From the NCBI GenBank assembly GCA_036734105.1, contig DAIMZH010000011.1, positions 19,411 through 83,410 on the forward strand: a DNA stretch of 64,000 bases, given 5' to 3'. Shown here in pieces: positions 26,025-34,256 of this stretch. This stretch comes from Azoarcus_F sp036734105. GTDB taxonomy: Bacteria > Pseudomonadota > Gammaproteobacteria > Burkholderiales > Rhodocyclaceae. The notes beneath the pieces are model-generated. The model was not told where the DNA came from, ran no database searches, and saw only the letters and a list, made by a program, of their open reading frames with translations. Position 1 is the stretch's first letter. The number at the start of each line of letters is the position of its first letter. Both the position numbers and the translations under genes were made by a program.

Positions 26025-26863
26025 ACACCAGCGACACCACCACCATGAATGATGTCTCGCCAGCCCAACCTGGCCTGCTTGGTCTGTTGCGCGAAGACGT
26101 GCGCTGTGTCTTCGGGCGTGACCCGGCTGCCCGCAGCACTCTGGAGGTGCTGACCACCTACCCCGGTGTGCACGCGCTGATCGCCTACCGCATCGCCCAT
26201 GTGCTGTGGGGCCGGGGCTGGCGCTATGCGGCACGCCTGCTCAGCTTTCTGGCGCGAGTCTTCTCCAATGTTGACATCCACCCCGGGGCAACGATTGGCC
26301 GACGCTTTTTTATCGACCACGGCGCGGGGGTGGTGATCGGCGAGACGGCCGAGATCGGTCACAATGTCACGCTATATCACGGCGTCACCCTGGGCGGCAC
26401 CACCTGGAATGCGGGCAAACGCCACCCCACGCTGGGTGACAACGTGGTGGTTGGCGCGGGAGCCAAAATTCTCGGCGCCATCACCATAGGCCCACGCGTG
26501 CGCGTCGGCGCCAACTCCGTGGTGGTCAAAAACGTCCCGGCTGATCGCACCGTCATCGGCATCCCGGCGCGCATCGTCAAGCGTGATACGCCGATACTCG
26601 GCGCCAATGACGAGCTTAATCTGGACCATCACCTGATGCCCGATCCGGTCGGCCATACGCTTAACTGCCTGCTCGACCGCATCAAGACGCTCGAATCCGA
26701 ACTGGCGGCACGGAAGACTTCATCAGCCGACACCGTCACACCGCGACCCCGCGTTTTCGAACTTCACGCCGCGCCATCTATCGACTGTCAGGCCCACACC
26801 GAAGCCGCCTGTCCGGAATGCGCCTGTCAGGCAGACGAAGACGCTCGCCGCCAGGGCGATTGA
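26021..26863 (+). CDS. cysE: serine O-acetyltransferase of the nif operon
   Basis: Makes O-acetylserine for extra cysteine supply to NifS. The N-terminal helical region is followed by left-handed beta-helix hexapeptide repeats (GETAEIGHNVTLYHGVTLGGT near residue 110-130; catalytic His in this region and in the preceding FIDHGAGVV). At 280 residues it has a C-terminal tail of about 60 residues that ends with several cysteines (ACPECACQ), not seen in housekeeping CysE. A second, in-frame start (ATG at 26045) is possible. Confidence 0.88.
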   Translation: MNTSDTTTMNDVSPAQPGLLGLLREDVRCVFGRDPAARSTLEVLTTYPGVHALIAYRIAHVLWGRGWRYAARLLSFLARVFSNVDIHPGATIGRRFFIDHGAGVVIGETAEIGHNVTLYHGVTLGGTTWNAGKRHPTLGDNVVVGAGAKILGAITIGPRVRVGANSVVVKNVPADRTVIGIPARIVKRDTPILGANDELNLDHHLMPDPVGHTLNCLLDRIKTLESELAARKTSSADTVTPRPRVFELHAAPSIDCQAHTEAACPECACQADEDARRQGD

Positions 26864-26934
26864 CATGGACCTGATCGATATCGGCACCCTCCCCGCTAAT
26901 GACCTTCCGTACAACACCCAACAGGAGCGACATC

Positions 26935-27252
26935 ATGGAAGACTTGAGCCTAGACGAAGCAATGGAAGAGCTTTCCTCGGCAGAGGAGTTTCTCGCATTC
27001 TTCGGCGTCGACTTTGACGCAAGCATCGTGCAAGTCAATCGGCTGCACATCCTGCAACGCTTCCACGACTATCTGGCGCACAACCCTGCGCCTGAAGGTG
27101 ACGAAAGCAGTCGGCGCGAACATTTCCGCCGTTTCCTCGAACTGGCTTACACCGACTTCACACACTCGGATGCGCTCACCGAAAAAGTGTTTGCTGTGTT
27201 CAGGAAAGCCAGCGGAACCGCATTCGTCCCACTTGGCGCCATACAGCGCTGA
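26935..27252 (+). CDS. nifW: nitrogenase-stabilising protein NifW
   Basis: Protein of 105 residues that protects or matures NifDK. Matches the family by MEELSSAEEFLAFFGV and NRLHILQRFHDYL, with FAVFRKASGTAFVPL near the end. ATG 26935 is preceded by ACAGGAG. The 71 bases between cysE and nifW hold only a meaningless short frame. Confidence 0.88.
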   Translation: MEDLSLDEAMEELSSAEEFLAFFGVDFDASIVQVNRLHILQRFHDYLAHNPAPEGDESSRREHFRRFLELAYTDFTHSDALTEKVFAVFRKASGTAFVPLGAIQR

Positions 27253-27315
27253 AGCCAACCCGTATCCAGCGATCACGCGCTTGTCCGGGCTGCGGCTGAA
27301 CAGGAAACCAGGCTC

Positions 27316-27783
27316 ATGCGTTACAAATTCGAATTCGGAAGTTCAGTGCGGGTGGTGCGCAATGTGCGCGACGATGGCACCTACCCAGGCCGCCACATCG
27401 GTGATCTGCTGGTACGTCGCGGCAGCGTTGGCACCGTCATAGAAGTTGGCACGTTTCTTCAGGACCAGGTGATCTACACGGTTCACTTTCTTGAACTTGA
27501 CCGCATCGTGGGTTGCCGGGAAGAAGAGCTGATTGGTGCTGACCAGCCCTGGAATCCGAGCCGCTTCGAATCCAGGGAGCGGGTGCGTGCCTTGCGCAGC
27601 TTTGCCGTCAAGGGCGAAGTGCTTGCGCCTGTCGGCACCATCGGTGAGGTGCTCAGGGTGCTGCGCGACATTCCCGGCGGCGTACATTACGAAGTCAGCT
27701 TTCCGGGTCGCGTGCTGTGTATCCCGGAGGCCTCACTTGAGTCGCTGTCGCCGGAACCCGACACCACGGACACGCCGGTATGA
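27316..27783 (+). CDS. nifZ: NifZ, P-cluster maturation protein
   Basis: Full-size NifZ of 155 residues with the domain repeated: KFEFGSSVRVVRNVRDDG with GSVGTVIEVGTFLQDQ, then a second half with VLAPVGTIGEVLRVL. It assists formation of the second P-cluster of NifDK. Overlaps nifM by ATGA. Compare with the shorter NifZ-domain protein at 7488-7736. Confidence 0.88.
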   Translation: MRYKFEFGSSVRVVRNVRDDGTYPGRHIGDLLVRRGSVGTVIEVGTFLQDQVIYTVHFLELDRIVGCREEELIGADQPWNPSRFESRERVRALRSFAVKGEVLAPVGTIGEVLRVLRDIPGGVHYEVSFPGRVLCIPEASLESLSPEPDTTDTPV

Positions 27784-28628
27784 GCGCATCGCCTTTCTAT
27801 TATCGGTTGAAGGCCGCTCATGCCTTGTTCGGCAAACCCTGCGCCGAGCTGACTGCTGAAGAAATGGCACGCGTCAGCAAGGTGGCATTGCGATATGCCG
27901 CAATCGAATCCGCCGTGCTGGCGAGTCCTGAGGCCTGCGGCGTGCACCTGCCGGACCAAGCGCTAGCCTCAGCGCTGTCCGAAATTCGGGGTCGTTATGA
28001 AGATGAGGCGGTCTTTCATGCCGCGCTGGATGCAGCAGGGCTAGACATCGAACACATCAGCGCATCACTGCAACGTGACCTGCTCGTCGAACTGGTGCTG
28101 GCGCGTGTCGGCGCTCGCGCCGAACCGATAGCCGAAACCGAGACCGAGATCTTCTACTTCACCCACCTGGACCGCTTTCACCGCCCTGAGCAACGCACCG
28201 CGCGTCACATTCTGGTCACCATCAACGACAGCCTGCCAGACAACACGCGGGACAGGGCTGAACAGCGTATTAGCGAGATTGCCCGCCGCCTGCGTGACAA
28301 ACCGCAGCGTTTTGAAGAGCAGGCGCTGAAACACTCCGAATGCCCCACCGCACTGAACGGTGGCATGCTCGGCAGCGTGCCACGCGGACGGCTCTACCCT
28401 GCCCTGGATGAAGCCCTGTTCTGCATGACAAGCGGCGACATCAGTGGCGTCCTGGAGTCGGAGCTTGGCTTTCATCTGCTGCGCTGCGACCTCATCGAAG
28501 CCGCGCGCACCCTGGCCTTTGATGAAGTACGCGAAGCGCTGCGCAAGCGCCTCACCGAAGAGCGGGCAAGGCGCGAAACCAACCAGTGGCTAGGAAGTTT
28601 GCTGAAGCAAGAAGCACCCGCTTCATAG
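27780..28628 (+). CDS. nifM: NifM, PpiC-type prolyl isomerase for NifH maturation
   Basis: Protein of 282 residues with an N-terminal helical region and a C-terminal parvulin domain from about residue 135: ARHILVTIND, GGMLGSVPRGRLYPALDEALF and SELGFHLLRCD. It folds or activates the Fe protein. Last gene of the iscA-nifU operon; a hairpin follows at 28636. Confidence 0.9.
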   Translation: MSASPFYYRLKAAHALFGKPCAELTAEEMARVSKVALRYAAIESAVLASPEACGVHLPDQALASALSEIRGRYEDEAVFHAALDAAGLDIEHISASLQRDLLVELVLARVGARAEPIAETETEIFYFTHLDRFHRPEQRTARHILVTINDSLPDNTRDRAEQRISEIARRLRDKPQRFEEQALKHSECPTALNGGMLGSVPRGRLYPALDEALFCMTSGDISGVLESELGFHLLRCDLIEAARTLAFDEVREALRKRLTEERARRETNQWLGSLLKQEAPAS

Positions 28629-28635
28629 GTCGATT

Positions 28636-28661
28636 TTCGATGCTGTGGCTGAAGCATCGAA
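28636..28661 (+). terminator. hairpin after nifM
   Basis: TTCGATGC and GCATCGAA form an eight-base stem with a ten-base loop, eight bases after the nifM stop. No T-tract follows, so it may be a weak or Rho-assisted terminator. Confidence 0.45.
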
Positions 28662-28667
28662 ACGTAT

Positions 28668-28880
28668 TCACCAAAGGCCGTACCACAGCACTGGCCGACG
28701 CTCATTCGACAGCTTCCTGGCGCGGAGCGCGGGCGGGGTGGCACAGGCCAGTTCCAGCAACACATAGGGATGCATCAGCACGGCATCGTGCGAAAGCAGG
28801 CTCACCAGACGGGCATTGCCGAAACGGAAATGATCGATCCAGACGCTGGTATCGACCAGTACCTCCTCTGCAACGCTCAT
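28668..28880 (-). pseudogene. vapC: truncated VapC PIN-domain toxin
   Basis: N-terminal half of a PIN ribonuclease: VLVDTSVWIDHFR with the first catalytic Asp and YVLLELACATPP with the Glu. The frame then reads 15 unrelated residues to a stop, at 70 residues instead of about 130, and the region ends against the nifM hairpin. The C-terminal acidic residues are missing, so it should be inactive. The other frame briefly continues PAPRQ-like sequence, suggesting a one-base frameshift (near 28715) before the deletion. It overlaps vapB by ATGA. Confidence 0.75.
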
Positions 28881-29083
28881 GCTGTATTCGGCATGTCGCG
28901 ACGACGCGGCACGTCGGGCATCTCCGGTGCCTGACCACCCAGCGCAGCCAACCGCCGACCTGACTGTACGCGGATGAAAGTGCGAATGGCTTCCCGAAAC
29001 AGCTCAGCCTTGTCCATGCCGGTATCCGCGACTTCAAGCGCCTGCTCGTAAAGGGTATCCTCGATGGTGACCGTAGTGCGCAT
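28877..29083 (-). CDS. vapB: VapB-type antitoxin
   Basis: Protein of 68 residues with a ribbon-helix-helix start (RTTVTIEDTLYEQALEVADTG) followed by a tail for toxin binding. ATG 29083 has AGGAGGT seven bases upstream. It remains intact although the partner toxin is truncated, so it may persist only as a repressor or relic. Confidence 0.8.
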   Translation of the reverse strand: MRTTVTIEDTLYEQALEVADTGMDKAELFREAIRTFIRVQSGRRLAALGGQAPEMPDVPRRRDMPNTA

Positions 29084-29224
29084 GACAGCACCTCCTGAAA
29101 TTGGCGACAACTACGATGCTTTTGTGCATCAATTTTTGCATCACACGATGCCATCATGCCCGAAACGTCATGGCTGCCGAAATAGATGTCGTTGCGAACG
29201 CGAAGCAATCGGCGTTATCGCCTC

Positions 29225-29261
29225 AAAATCAAAAAGCGCACCGCAAAATGCAGCGATGCGC
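29225..29261 (-). terminator. Rho-independent terminator of the nifHDK operon
   Basis: On the minus strand a hairpin (GCGCA, inner CGC / GCG, TGCGC; 29236-29261) is followed directly by TTTTTGATTTT. It lies 31 bases after the last gene of the nifH operon. Confidence 0.8.
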
Positions 29262-29291
29262 CGCGTCGGAGTTTATGCAGCACCCTGGTTA

Positions 29292-29561
29292 TTACTCTGG
29301 TGTGACCGCCGCCAACACCAAACCGATGGCGGCAGCGCTGTCGGTTGTGAGCGACAGGCAGTGCTCGGAGCCGGCAATGAGGTAGAGCGCATAACCTGGC
29401 CCTTCGGCTGCAGCCGACAGGTGTGGGGGCACATCGTCGTCGGAACAGGCGACAAAGCGCAGGTTTGGCCAGTGCCTGCGCAGCTCGGTGGCGGCGGCTT
29501 CACAGGCGCCCAGGTGTTCGACCATGCCGGATATGGCACTGAGTTGATCAGCGGTGATCAT
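29292..29561 (-). CDS. small unknown protein at the end of the nifHDK operon
   Basis: Acidic protein of 89 residues, mostly helical at the N-terminus, with three Cys and a hydrophobic C-terminal SAAAIGLVLAAV stretch. It resembles a nif-linked family that I believe is called DUF6129, but I am not sure of the name. It overlaps nafY by ATGA and precedes the terminator, so it is co-expressed with nitrogenase structural genes. Confidence 0.7.
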   Translation of the reverse strand: MITADQLSAISGMVEHLGACEAAATELRRHWPNLRFVACSDDDVPPHLSAAAEGPGYALYLIAGSEHCLSLTTDSAAAIGLVLAAVTPE

Positions 29562-30280
29562 CCAAGCTCCTCGTCGGTCGCAAAGCGGGACAACGACGCT
29601 GCCTCGACTCCCATTGCACGGGCCAACCAGGGGGGCGGACGGCGCAATGTTGTCTGCAGCGTGGCCAGCACTTCGCGGGCATGACCACCGGCGGGGCTTT
29701 TGACCGGGTGCACACCGGCACGCACGATCTTGGCTGCGGCTGGACCACCAATGGATTGCACATAGACTAGCTGACAATCGGAAACCAGCGCAGCGCGGGC
29801 AACGTTGCGGTCGTCGGCACCATCAGCGTCCAGCGTGGCGCGCAAGTCAGTCAGCCAGATACCCTGCTCGCTGACACGATAGATCAGAAAGCGGGCACAG
29901 GAGCCGAAATGCCCGTTCAGCAATTCACCCGAATTCGATGCGACTGCCACGTTAAGCGCCTGCCCATCGGACGGTATGTTCTGGTCTGGAACCGGGAGGT
30001 CTTCGGCCAGGCCTTCACCCCAAAGATAGCGAACTGCCGCCTTGAGGTCGACAGAGTCCACGCCAGGGTCGACAATCTCGTCGCCCTGCAGCATGGCCTT
30101 GAGGTCGGCCACGGTCATGGTGGCGAGCTTTTCGTCGGTGACAGGCAATCCGAGACGCTCGCCAAGTGCGTGCACAAAGGCTGATACATCGACACCTGGC
30201 AGGCATCGCGCGGCGAGGCCGATACGAAGGGCCGCCGCACGCGTGACCGGGCTACCCATTATTGAGGCAGATTTGCTCAT
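29558..30280 (-). CDS. nafY: NafY/NifY-type FeMo-co binding protein
   Basis: Protein of 240 residues with two domains: a helical N-terminal domain (about 10-85) like the NafY apo-dinitrogenase-binding domain, and a NifX-like C-terminal domain (about 105-215) containing VAVASNSGELLNGHFGSCARFLIY, which includes the cofactor-binding His. It would hold FeMo-co and keep NifDK ready for insertion. ATG 30280 has AGGAG upstream. nifY is an alternative name. Confidence 0.85.
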   Translation of the reverse strand: MSKSASIMGSPVTRAAALRIGLAARCLPGVDVSAFVHALGERLGLPVTDEKLATMTVADLKAMLQGDEIVDPGVDSVDLKAAVRYLWGEGLAEDLPVPDQNIPSDGQALNVAVASNSGELLNGHFGSCARFLIYRVSEQGIWLTDLRATLDADGADDRNVARAALVSDCQLVYVQSIGGPAAAKIVRAGVHPVKSPAGGHAREVLATLQTTLRRPPPWLARAMGVEAASLSRFATDEELG

Positions 30281-30342
30281 CGTTTGCTCCTGATGGTGAT
30301 GAACCGGCCAGACCGCGCTGAACGGCCCGGCCGTGACGCGGC

Positions 30343-30546
30343 TCAGGCCGCGAGCAGCACTATGGTGCTGTCGGTGCCGGGACAGGCCTCGACACACTGC
30401 GGCATGTCAAACTCGCCTTCACACTCGGTACAGGTGTCAGGATTGATCTTGAAAATGCCGCCCTTGTCAGTAATCGACTTGGTCGGACAGACCGGCTTGC
30501 AGTCGCCACAGGACGTGCATTCGGCTTGCAGAATGGTGAGTGCCAT
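30343..30546 (-). CDS. 2[4Fe-4S] ferredoxin in the nifHDK operon
   Basis: Ferredoxin of 67 residues with motifs CTSCGDCKPVCP and CTECEGEFDMPQCVEACP; the second has the enlarged CxxC-x8-C spacing typical of the FdxN type. A role as electron donor to nitrogenase or NifB is inferred from location between nifT and nafY. Confidence 0.88.
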   Translation of the reverse strand: MALTILQAECTSCGDCKPVCPTKSITDKGGIFKINPDTCTECEGEFDMPQCVEACPGTDSTIVLLAA

Positions 30547-30610
30547 TTTGTTGCTCCTCTCTTAAACGGACTGCGCCACGACACCCTGTGTGCAGGGATC
30601 GTGGCGAATG

Positions 30611-30835
30611 TCATTCAGCGGCTTCGACACGCCTGGCACGCAAGGAAACAGGCAGTCGAGGTTTCTCGGCAAGCGGTTCGACGTAGTACGCCCCGCCGCT
30701 GGCCAGCTTGAGCTCTCCCCCCCACTTGTCGCTGCTGTCGAACTCGATCGAGATGATGTTGTCCTCCAGGTCGCGCTTGGGCAGATAGAACGACAAGCCG
30801 CCAGCTTCAGTCTTGCGGATCATGATGTTGGCCAT
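30611..30835 (-). CDS. nifT: NifT
   Basis: Protein of 74 residues with the NifT/FixU domain: MIRKTEAGGLSFYLPKRDLED and the GGELKLASGGAYYVEP stretch. Its function is not settled. It follows nifK in the usual order; ATG 30835 has AAGGAG. Confidence 0.9.
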   Translation of the reverse strand: MANIMIRKTEAGGLSFYLPKRDLEDNIISIEFDSSDKWGGELKLASGGAYYVEPLAEKPRLPVSLRARRVEAAE

Positions 30836-30989
30836 GCTCACTCCTTCTCGTAGGCCTCCGAGACGCAACACGGGTCATCCGTTACAGCCTGTCAAGGTGC
30901 TTGGTCCGGGCCGGAAGCGGAGCGACGCTTCCGCTTCCGGCAACTGACCGGCACGGTCAACAATGCCATACAGCTAACCCGCGCCGCCC

Positions 30990-32558
30990 TCAGCGGACGA
31001 GGTCGTAGTTGTAGTCGGTCGTACCCATGCCACGGGTTTCATCATCCAGGCGCTCAAGCACCGCATTGACCAGCGTGGTGAGCATGTACATTGCCCCCTC
31101 GTAGCCGAGCGTGGTCATCCTGTGCAGGTGATGACGGTCGAAGATCGGGAAGCCGAGACGGATTAGCGGCACCTCGAAGGCCTTGCCCTTGTGCAGCGTG
31201 TCGCGCTGTATGTACTTGCCGTAGGAATTGCCGATGAGGAAATCGGGCTTCTCGGTAAAGCACAGGCTGCGCAGGTGCCACAGATCCTTGCCGACATGAA
31301 CCTTGCAGTTGGCGCCGAACGGGTTCTCGTCGAGCATCTTCTGCATGGCCTTGCCCCAGCGCTTGTTGGCGTTGTTGCACAGGATGTGTGTCGGCTCGGC
31401 ACCGAGTTCGAGCAAAAACTTGGCCATGCCCATGACGAAGTCCGGGTCGCCATACAGCGCGAACTTCTTGCCATGCAACCAGGTGTGGCTGTCCTGCATC
31501 ATGTCCATCAGGCGACCGCGCTCGACCGCGAGCGACTCCGGGATTTCCTTGCCGGTGATCTCGGAGACCTTCATCAGGAACTCGTCGGTCCACTCCAGGC
31601 CCATGGGAATATTGATCTTGGGCACTTCGTGGTTCCAGGTGTTTTCGACAAACTTCTTGGTCTTGTCGAGTTGCCACGGCTGCAACAGGATGGTGGTGTG
31701 GGCGTTGGGCGCGTCCTTGACCTCGTCCATGGTGGTGCCGCCCGCATACATGCGGAATTCACCGTCAGATGGGGTGTCCAACACTTCTGTCGGGTTGGAC
31801 AGCAGCGTTGCATCAACGCCCATCTCCTTCATCATCCGTTCCATCACCCGATAGTTGCCCAGGTAGGTTTCAAAGCCCGGCACCAGATTTAGCTTGCCGT
31901 TGCTGCCAGCCACCTTGCCTTCCATGTGGTTGAGGGTGAAGTAGCGAATGATGCCCTCGAACATATTGTCCCAGCCGGTGGTGTGGCTGCCGACGAAGGA
32001 CGGGGTGTGGGCAAACGGCACCGGAAAATCTGCAGGCACGCTACCGGCGTTTTTGGAGTTGTTGATGAAGGCGTTGAGGTCGTCACCAATGACTTCGGCC
32101 ATGCAGGTGGTCGACACCGCAATCATGTCGGGTTTGTAGATGGTGCGAGCGTTGTCCAGGCCGTCGATCATGTTCTTCTGGCCACCAAACACTGCTGCGT
32201 CTTCGGTCATTGAATCGGATACGCAGGAGATCGGCTCCTTGAAGTGACGATTGAAGTAGGTGCGGAAGTAGGCTACACAGCCCTGCGAACCATGCACATA
32301 CGGCAGGGTCTTCTCGAAACCCAGCGAGCACAGCACCGCACCAAGCGGCTGACAAGCCTTGGCCGGGTTGATGGTCAGCGCCTCGCGCTGAAAGTTGAGC
32401 TCCTGATATTCCTTTGTGGTGGTCCAGTCGAAAATCTCCTGAACCTTGTCACGCGGGTGGCGCTCTTCGAACAAATCCTGCTTGTTCTTCAGCGAAGCCT
32501 GATAGTCATCGTCACTGAACAATGGATAGCAGGGCTTGATGTCGTCTACGGTTTGCAT
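30990..32558 (-). CDS. nifK: nitrogenase MoFe protein beta subunit NifK
   Basis: Beta subunit of dinitrogenase, 522 residues. P-cluster cysteines are at residue 69 (KACQPLG), 94 (HGSQGCVAYFR) and about 152 (VSTTCMAEVIGDDL). The N-terminal extension is about 50 residues, as in Klebsiella/Azotobacter-type molybdenum enzymes. The ATG at 32558 is chosen because AAGGAG precedes it; the nine-codon longer frame lacks a ribosome site. Confidence 0.96.
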   Translation of the reverse strand: MQTVDDIKPCYPLFSDDDYQASLKNKQDLFEERHPRDKVQEIFDWTTTKEYQELNFQREALTINPAKACQPLGAVLCSLGFEKTLPYVHGSQGCVAYFRTYFNRHFKEPISCVSDSMTEDAAVFGGQKNMIDGLDNARTIYKPDMIAVSTTCMAEVIGDDLNAFINNSKNAGSVPADFPVPFAHTPSFVGSHTTGWDNMFEGIIRYFTLNHMEGKVAGSNGKLNLVPGFETYLGNYRVMERMMKEMGVDATLLSNPTEVLDTPSDGEFRMYAGGTTMDEVKDAPNAHTTILLQPWQLDKTKKFVENTWNHEVPKINIPMGLEWTDEFLMKVSEITGKEIPESLAVERGRLMDMMQDSHTWLHGKKFALYGDPDFVMGMAKFLLELGAEPTHILCNNANKRWGKAMQKMLDENPFGANCKVHVGKDLWHLRSLCFTEKPDFLIGNSYGKYIQRDTLHKGKAFEVPLIRLGFPIFDRHHLHRMTTLGYEGAMYMLTTLVNAVLERLDDETRGMGTTDYNYDLVR

Positions 32559-32626
32559 GTCATTCTCCTTGGCCCGGCCACCCATCTGTGGACACGGGAA
32601 TCAGGTTGGATTTCGAGTTGCTTGGC

Positions 32627-32647
32627 ACCCCCGCCCAGGCGGGGGGT
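32627..32647 (-). other. strong GC hairpin between nifD and nifK
   Basis: CCCCCGC and GCGGGGG pair around the loop CCAG in the 100-base nifD-nifK spacer. No T-tract follows. It could protect the nifHD part of the mRNA or slow transcription into nifK. Confidence 0.5.
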
Positions 32648-32658
32648 ATAAGGCAGGC

Positions 32659-34134
32659 TCAGGCTGCGGCCTTCAGCGCTTCGGCAGGTTTGACACCTTT
32701 CCACGGCGGGGTCTGCTTGCTCCAGCACGGGTTGTTCAGGGTCATGTCCATGTCTCGGGCAAAGATCGCGAAACCATCAAAACCGTGGTAAGGGCCGGAG
32801 TAGTCCCAGCTATGCATCTGACGGAACGGAATGCCCATCTTCTGATAGATGTATTTTTCCTTGATGCCGGAGCCAACCAGGTCGGGCTTGAGACGCTTGA
32901 CGAACTCCTCCAGCTCATAGCCGGTGACGTCGTCATAGATCAGGGTGGCGTTGCCCATTTCCTGAAGGGTGCGGTCGTAGTCGTCGCCGTGCGCAAACTC
33001 GTAGCCGGTGCCGATCACTTCCATGCCCAGATCCTCGTAGGCGCCGATGACGTGACGCGGACGCAATCCACCCACGTACAGCATGACGCGCTTGCCCTGC
33101 AGACGCGGCTTGTACTTGTCGATGACGGCCTGCATCATCGGCTTGTAGCGTGCGATCACGCGCTCGGCGCCTTCCTTGATGCTGTCGTCGAAGAAACCGG
33201 CGATACGGCGCAGCGACTCCTCGATCTTGGTCGGGCCAAAGAAGTTGTACTCCATCCAGGGGATGCCGTACTTCTCTTCCATGTGGCGGCTGATGTAGTT
33301 CATCGAGCGATAGCAGTGCAGCAGGTTGAGCTTGGCCTTGGGGGTGTTCTCCATCTCGGCGATGGTGCCGTCGCCAGACCACTGGGCAATCACGCGCAGC
33401 CCCATCTCTTCCAGGAAAATGCGCGAAGCCCAGGCGTCACCACCGATGTTGTAGTCGCCAATGATGGTGACATCGTAGGGGGTCGACTCAAACTCCTTGG
33501 CGTCACGGTTGGTCAGCACCCAGTCGCGGATCGCGTCGTTGGCGATGTGGTGACCGAGCGACTGTGACACGCCACGAAAACCCTCGCAGCGCACCGGCAC
33601 AACAACCTTGTTGAGCTCCTTGGCGGCCTTTTTGGAGACCGCCTCGATGTCGTCACCAATGAGACCAATCGGGCACTCGGACTGCACGCTGATGCCCTTG
33701 TGCAGCGGGAAGAGTTGCTCGATCTCGTTGATGATCTTGGCGAGCTTCTTGTCGCCGCCGAAGACGATGTCCTTCTCCTGAAAGTCGGAGGTGAAGTTCA
33801 TCTCGGCAAAGGTATCCACGCCAGTGGCGCCAACGTAGTAGTTACGGCGGCCGGCGCGGGAATACTGACCACAGCCGATGGGACCATGCGAAATGTGGAT
33901 CATGTCCTTGATCGGGCCCCACACCACGCCGCGCGAACCGGCATAGGCACAGCCGCGCACGGTCATCACACCGGGCAAGGACTTGCGGTTGGAGGTGATA
34001 CACTTCTTGGACTGCTCGACCGACTGGTCGTTGGCGGTGAGGTGCTTGGCGCGATCTTTCCTGGCCTTCTCGGGATAGACCTCAAGGACTTCCTGGATCA
34101 GGCTTTCGGTTTCTTCACGGGTGAGCGTAGTCAT
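32659..34134 (-). CDS. nifD: nitrogenase MoFe protein alpha subunit NifD
   Basis: Alpha subunit of dinitrogenase, 491 residues. P-cluster ligands are Cys62 (RGCAYAGS), Cys88 (GPIGCGQ) and Cys154 (SECPIGLIGDD). FeMo-co ligands are Cys in LNLLHCYRS (about 275) and His in RQMHSWDYSG (about 440). The conserved pair around Gln191/His195 (QSLGHHIAND) and Val70 are kept. This is the Mo type, not VnfD/AnfD. ATG 34134 follows AGGAGAAG. Confidence 0.97.
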   Translation of the reverse strand: MTTLTREETESLIQEVLEVYPEKARKDRAKHLTANDQSVEQSKKCITSNRKSLPGVMTVRGCAYAGSRGVVWGPIKDMIHISHGPIGCGQYSRAGRRNYYVGATGVDTFAEMNFTSDFQEKDIVFGGDKKLAKIINEIEQLFPLHKGISVQSECPIGLIGDDIEAVSKKAAKELNKVVVPVRCEGFRGVSQSLGHHIANDAIRDWVLTNRDAKEFESTPYDVTIIGDYNIGGDAWASRIFLEEMGLRVIAQWSGDGTIAEMENTPKAKLNLLHCYRSMNYISRHMEEKYGIPWMEYNFFGPTKIEESLRRIAGFFDDSIKEGAERVIARYKPMMQAVIDKYKPRLQGKRVMLYVGGLRPRHVIGAYEDLGMEVIGTGYEFAHGDDYDRTLQEMGNATLIYDDVTGYELEEFVKRLKPDLVGSGIKEKYIYQKMGIPFRQMHSWDYSGPYHGFDGFAIFARDMDMTLNNPCWSKQTPPWKGVKPAEALKAAA

Positions 34135-34195
34135 GCTGCTTCTCCTGGTCATGCCGACACCAATCTGTGCACGACACGGTTAGGTTTGCTCGACA

Positions 34196-34222
34196 CCCGG
34201 CGCAGCGCCTTGCTACGCCGGG
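34196..34222 (-). other. stem-loop between nifH and nifD
   Basis: CCCGGCG and CGCCGGG form a seven-base stem with a 13-base loop in the 122-base spacer. Such stems downstream of nifH are thought to stabilise the abundant nifH mRNA; here there is no terminator-type U-tract. Confidence 0.5.
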
Positions 34223-34256
34223 CTAACGGTGCGGACCCAAGCCCGCATGGGGACAA

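Noticed and set aside
32536..33567. Plus-strand frame of 343 codons over nifD
   Set aside because: Shadow of nifD, which shows all cluster ligands.
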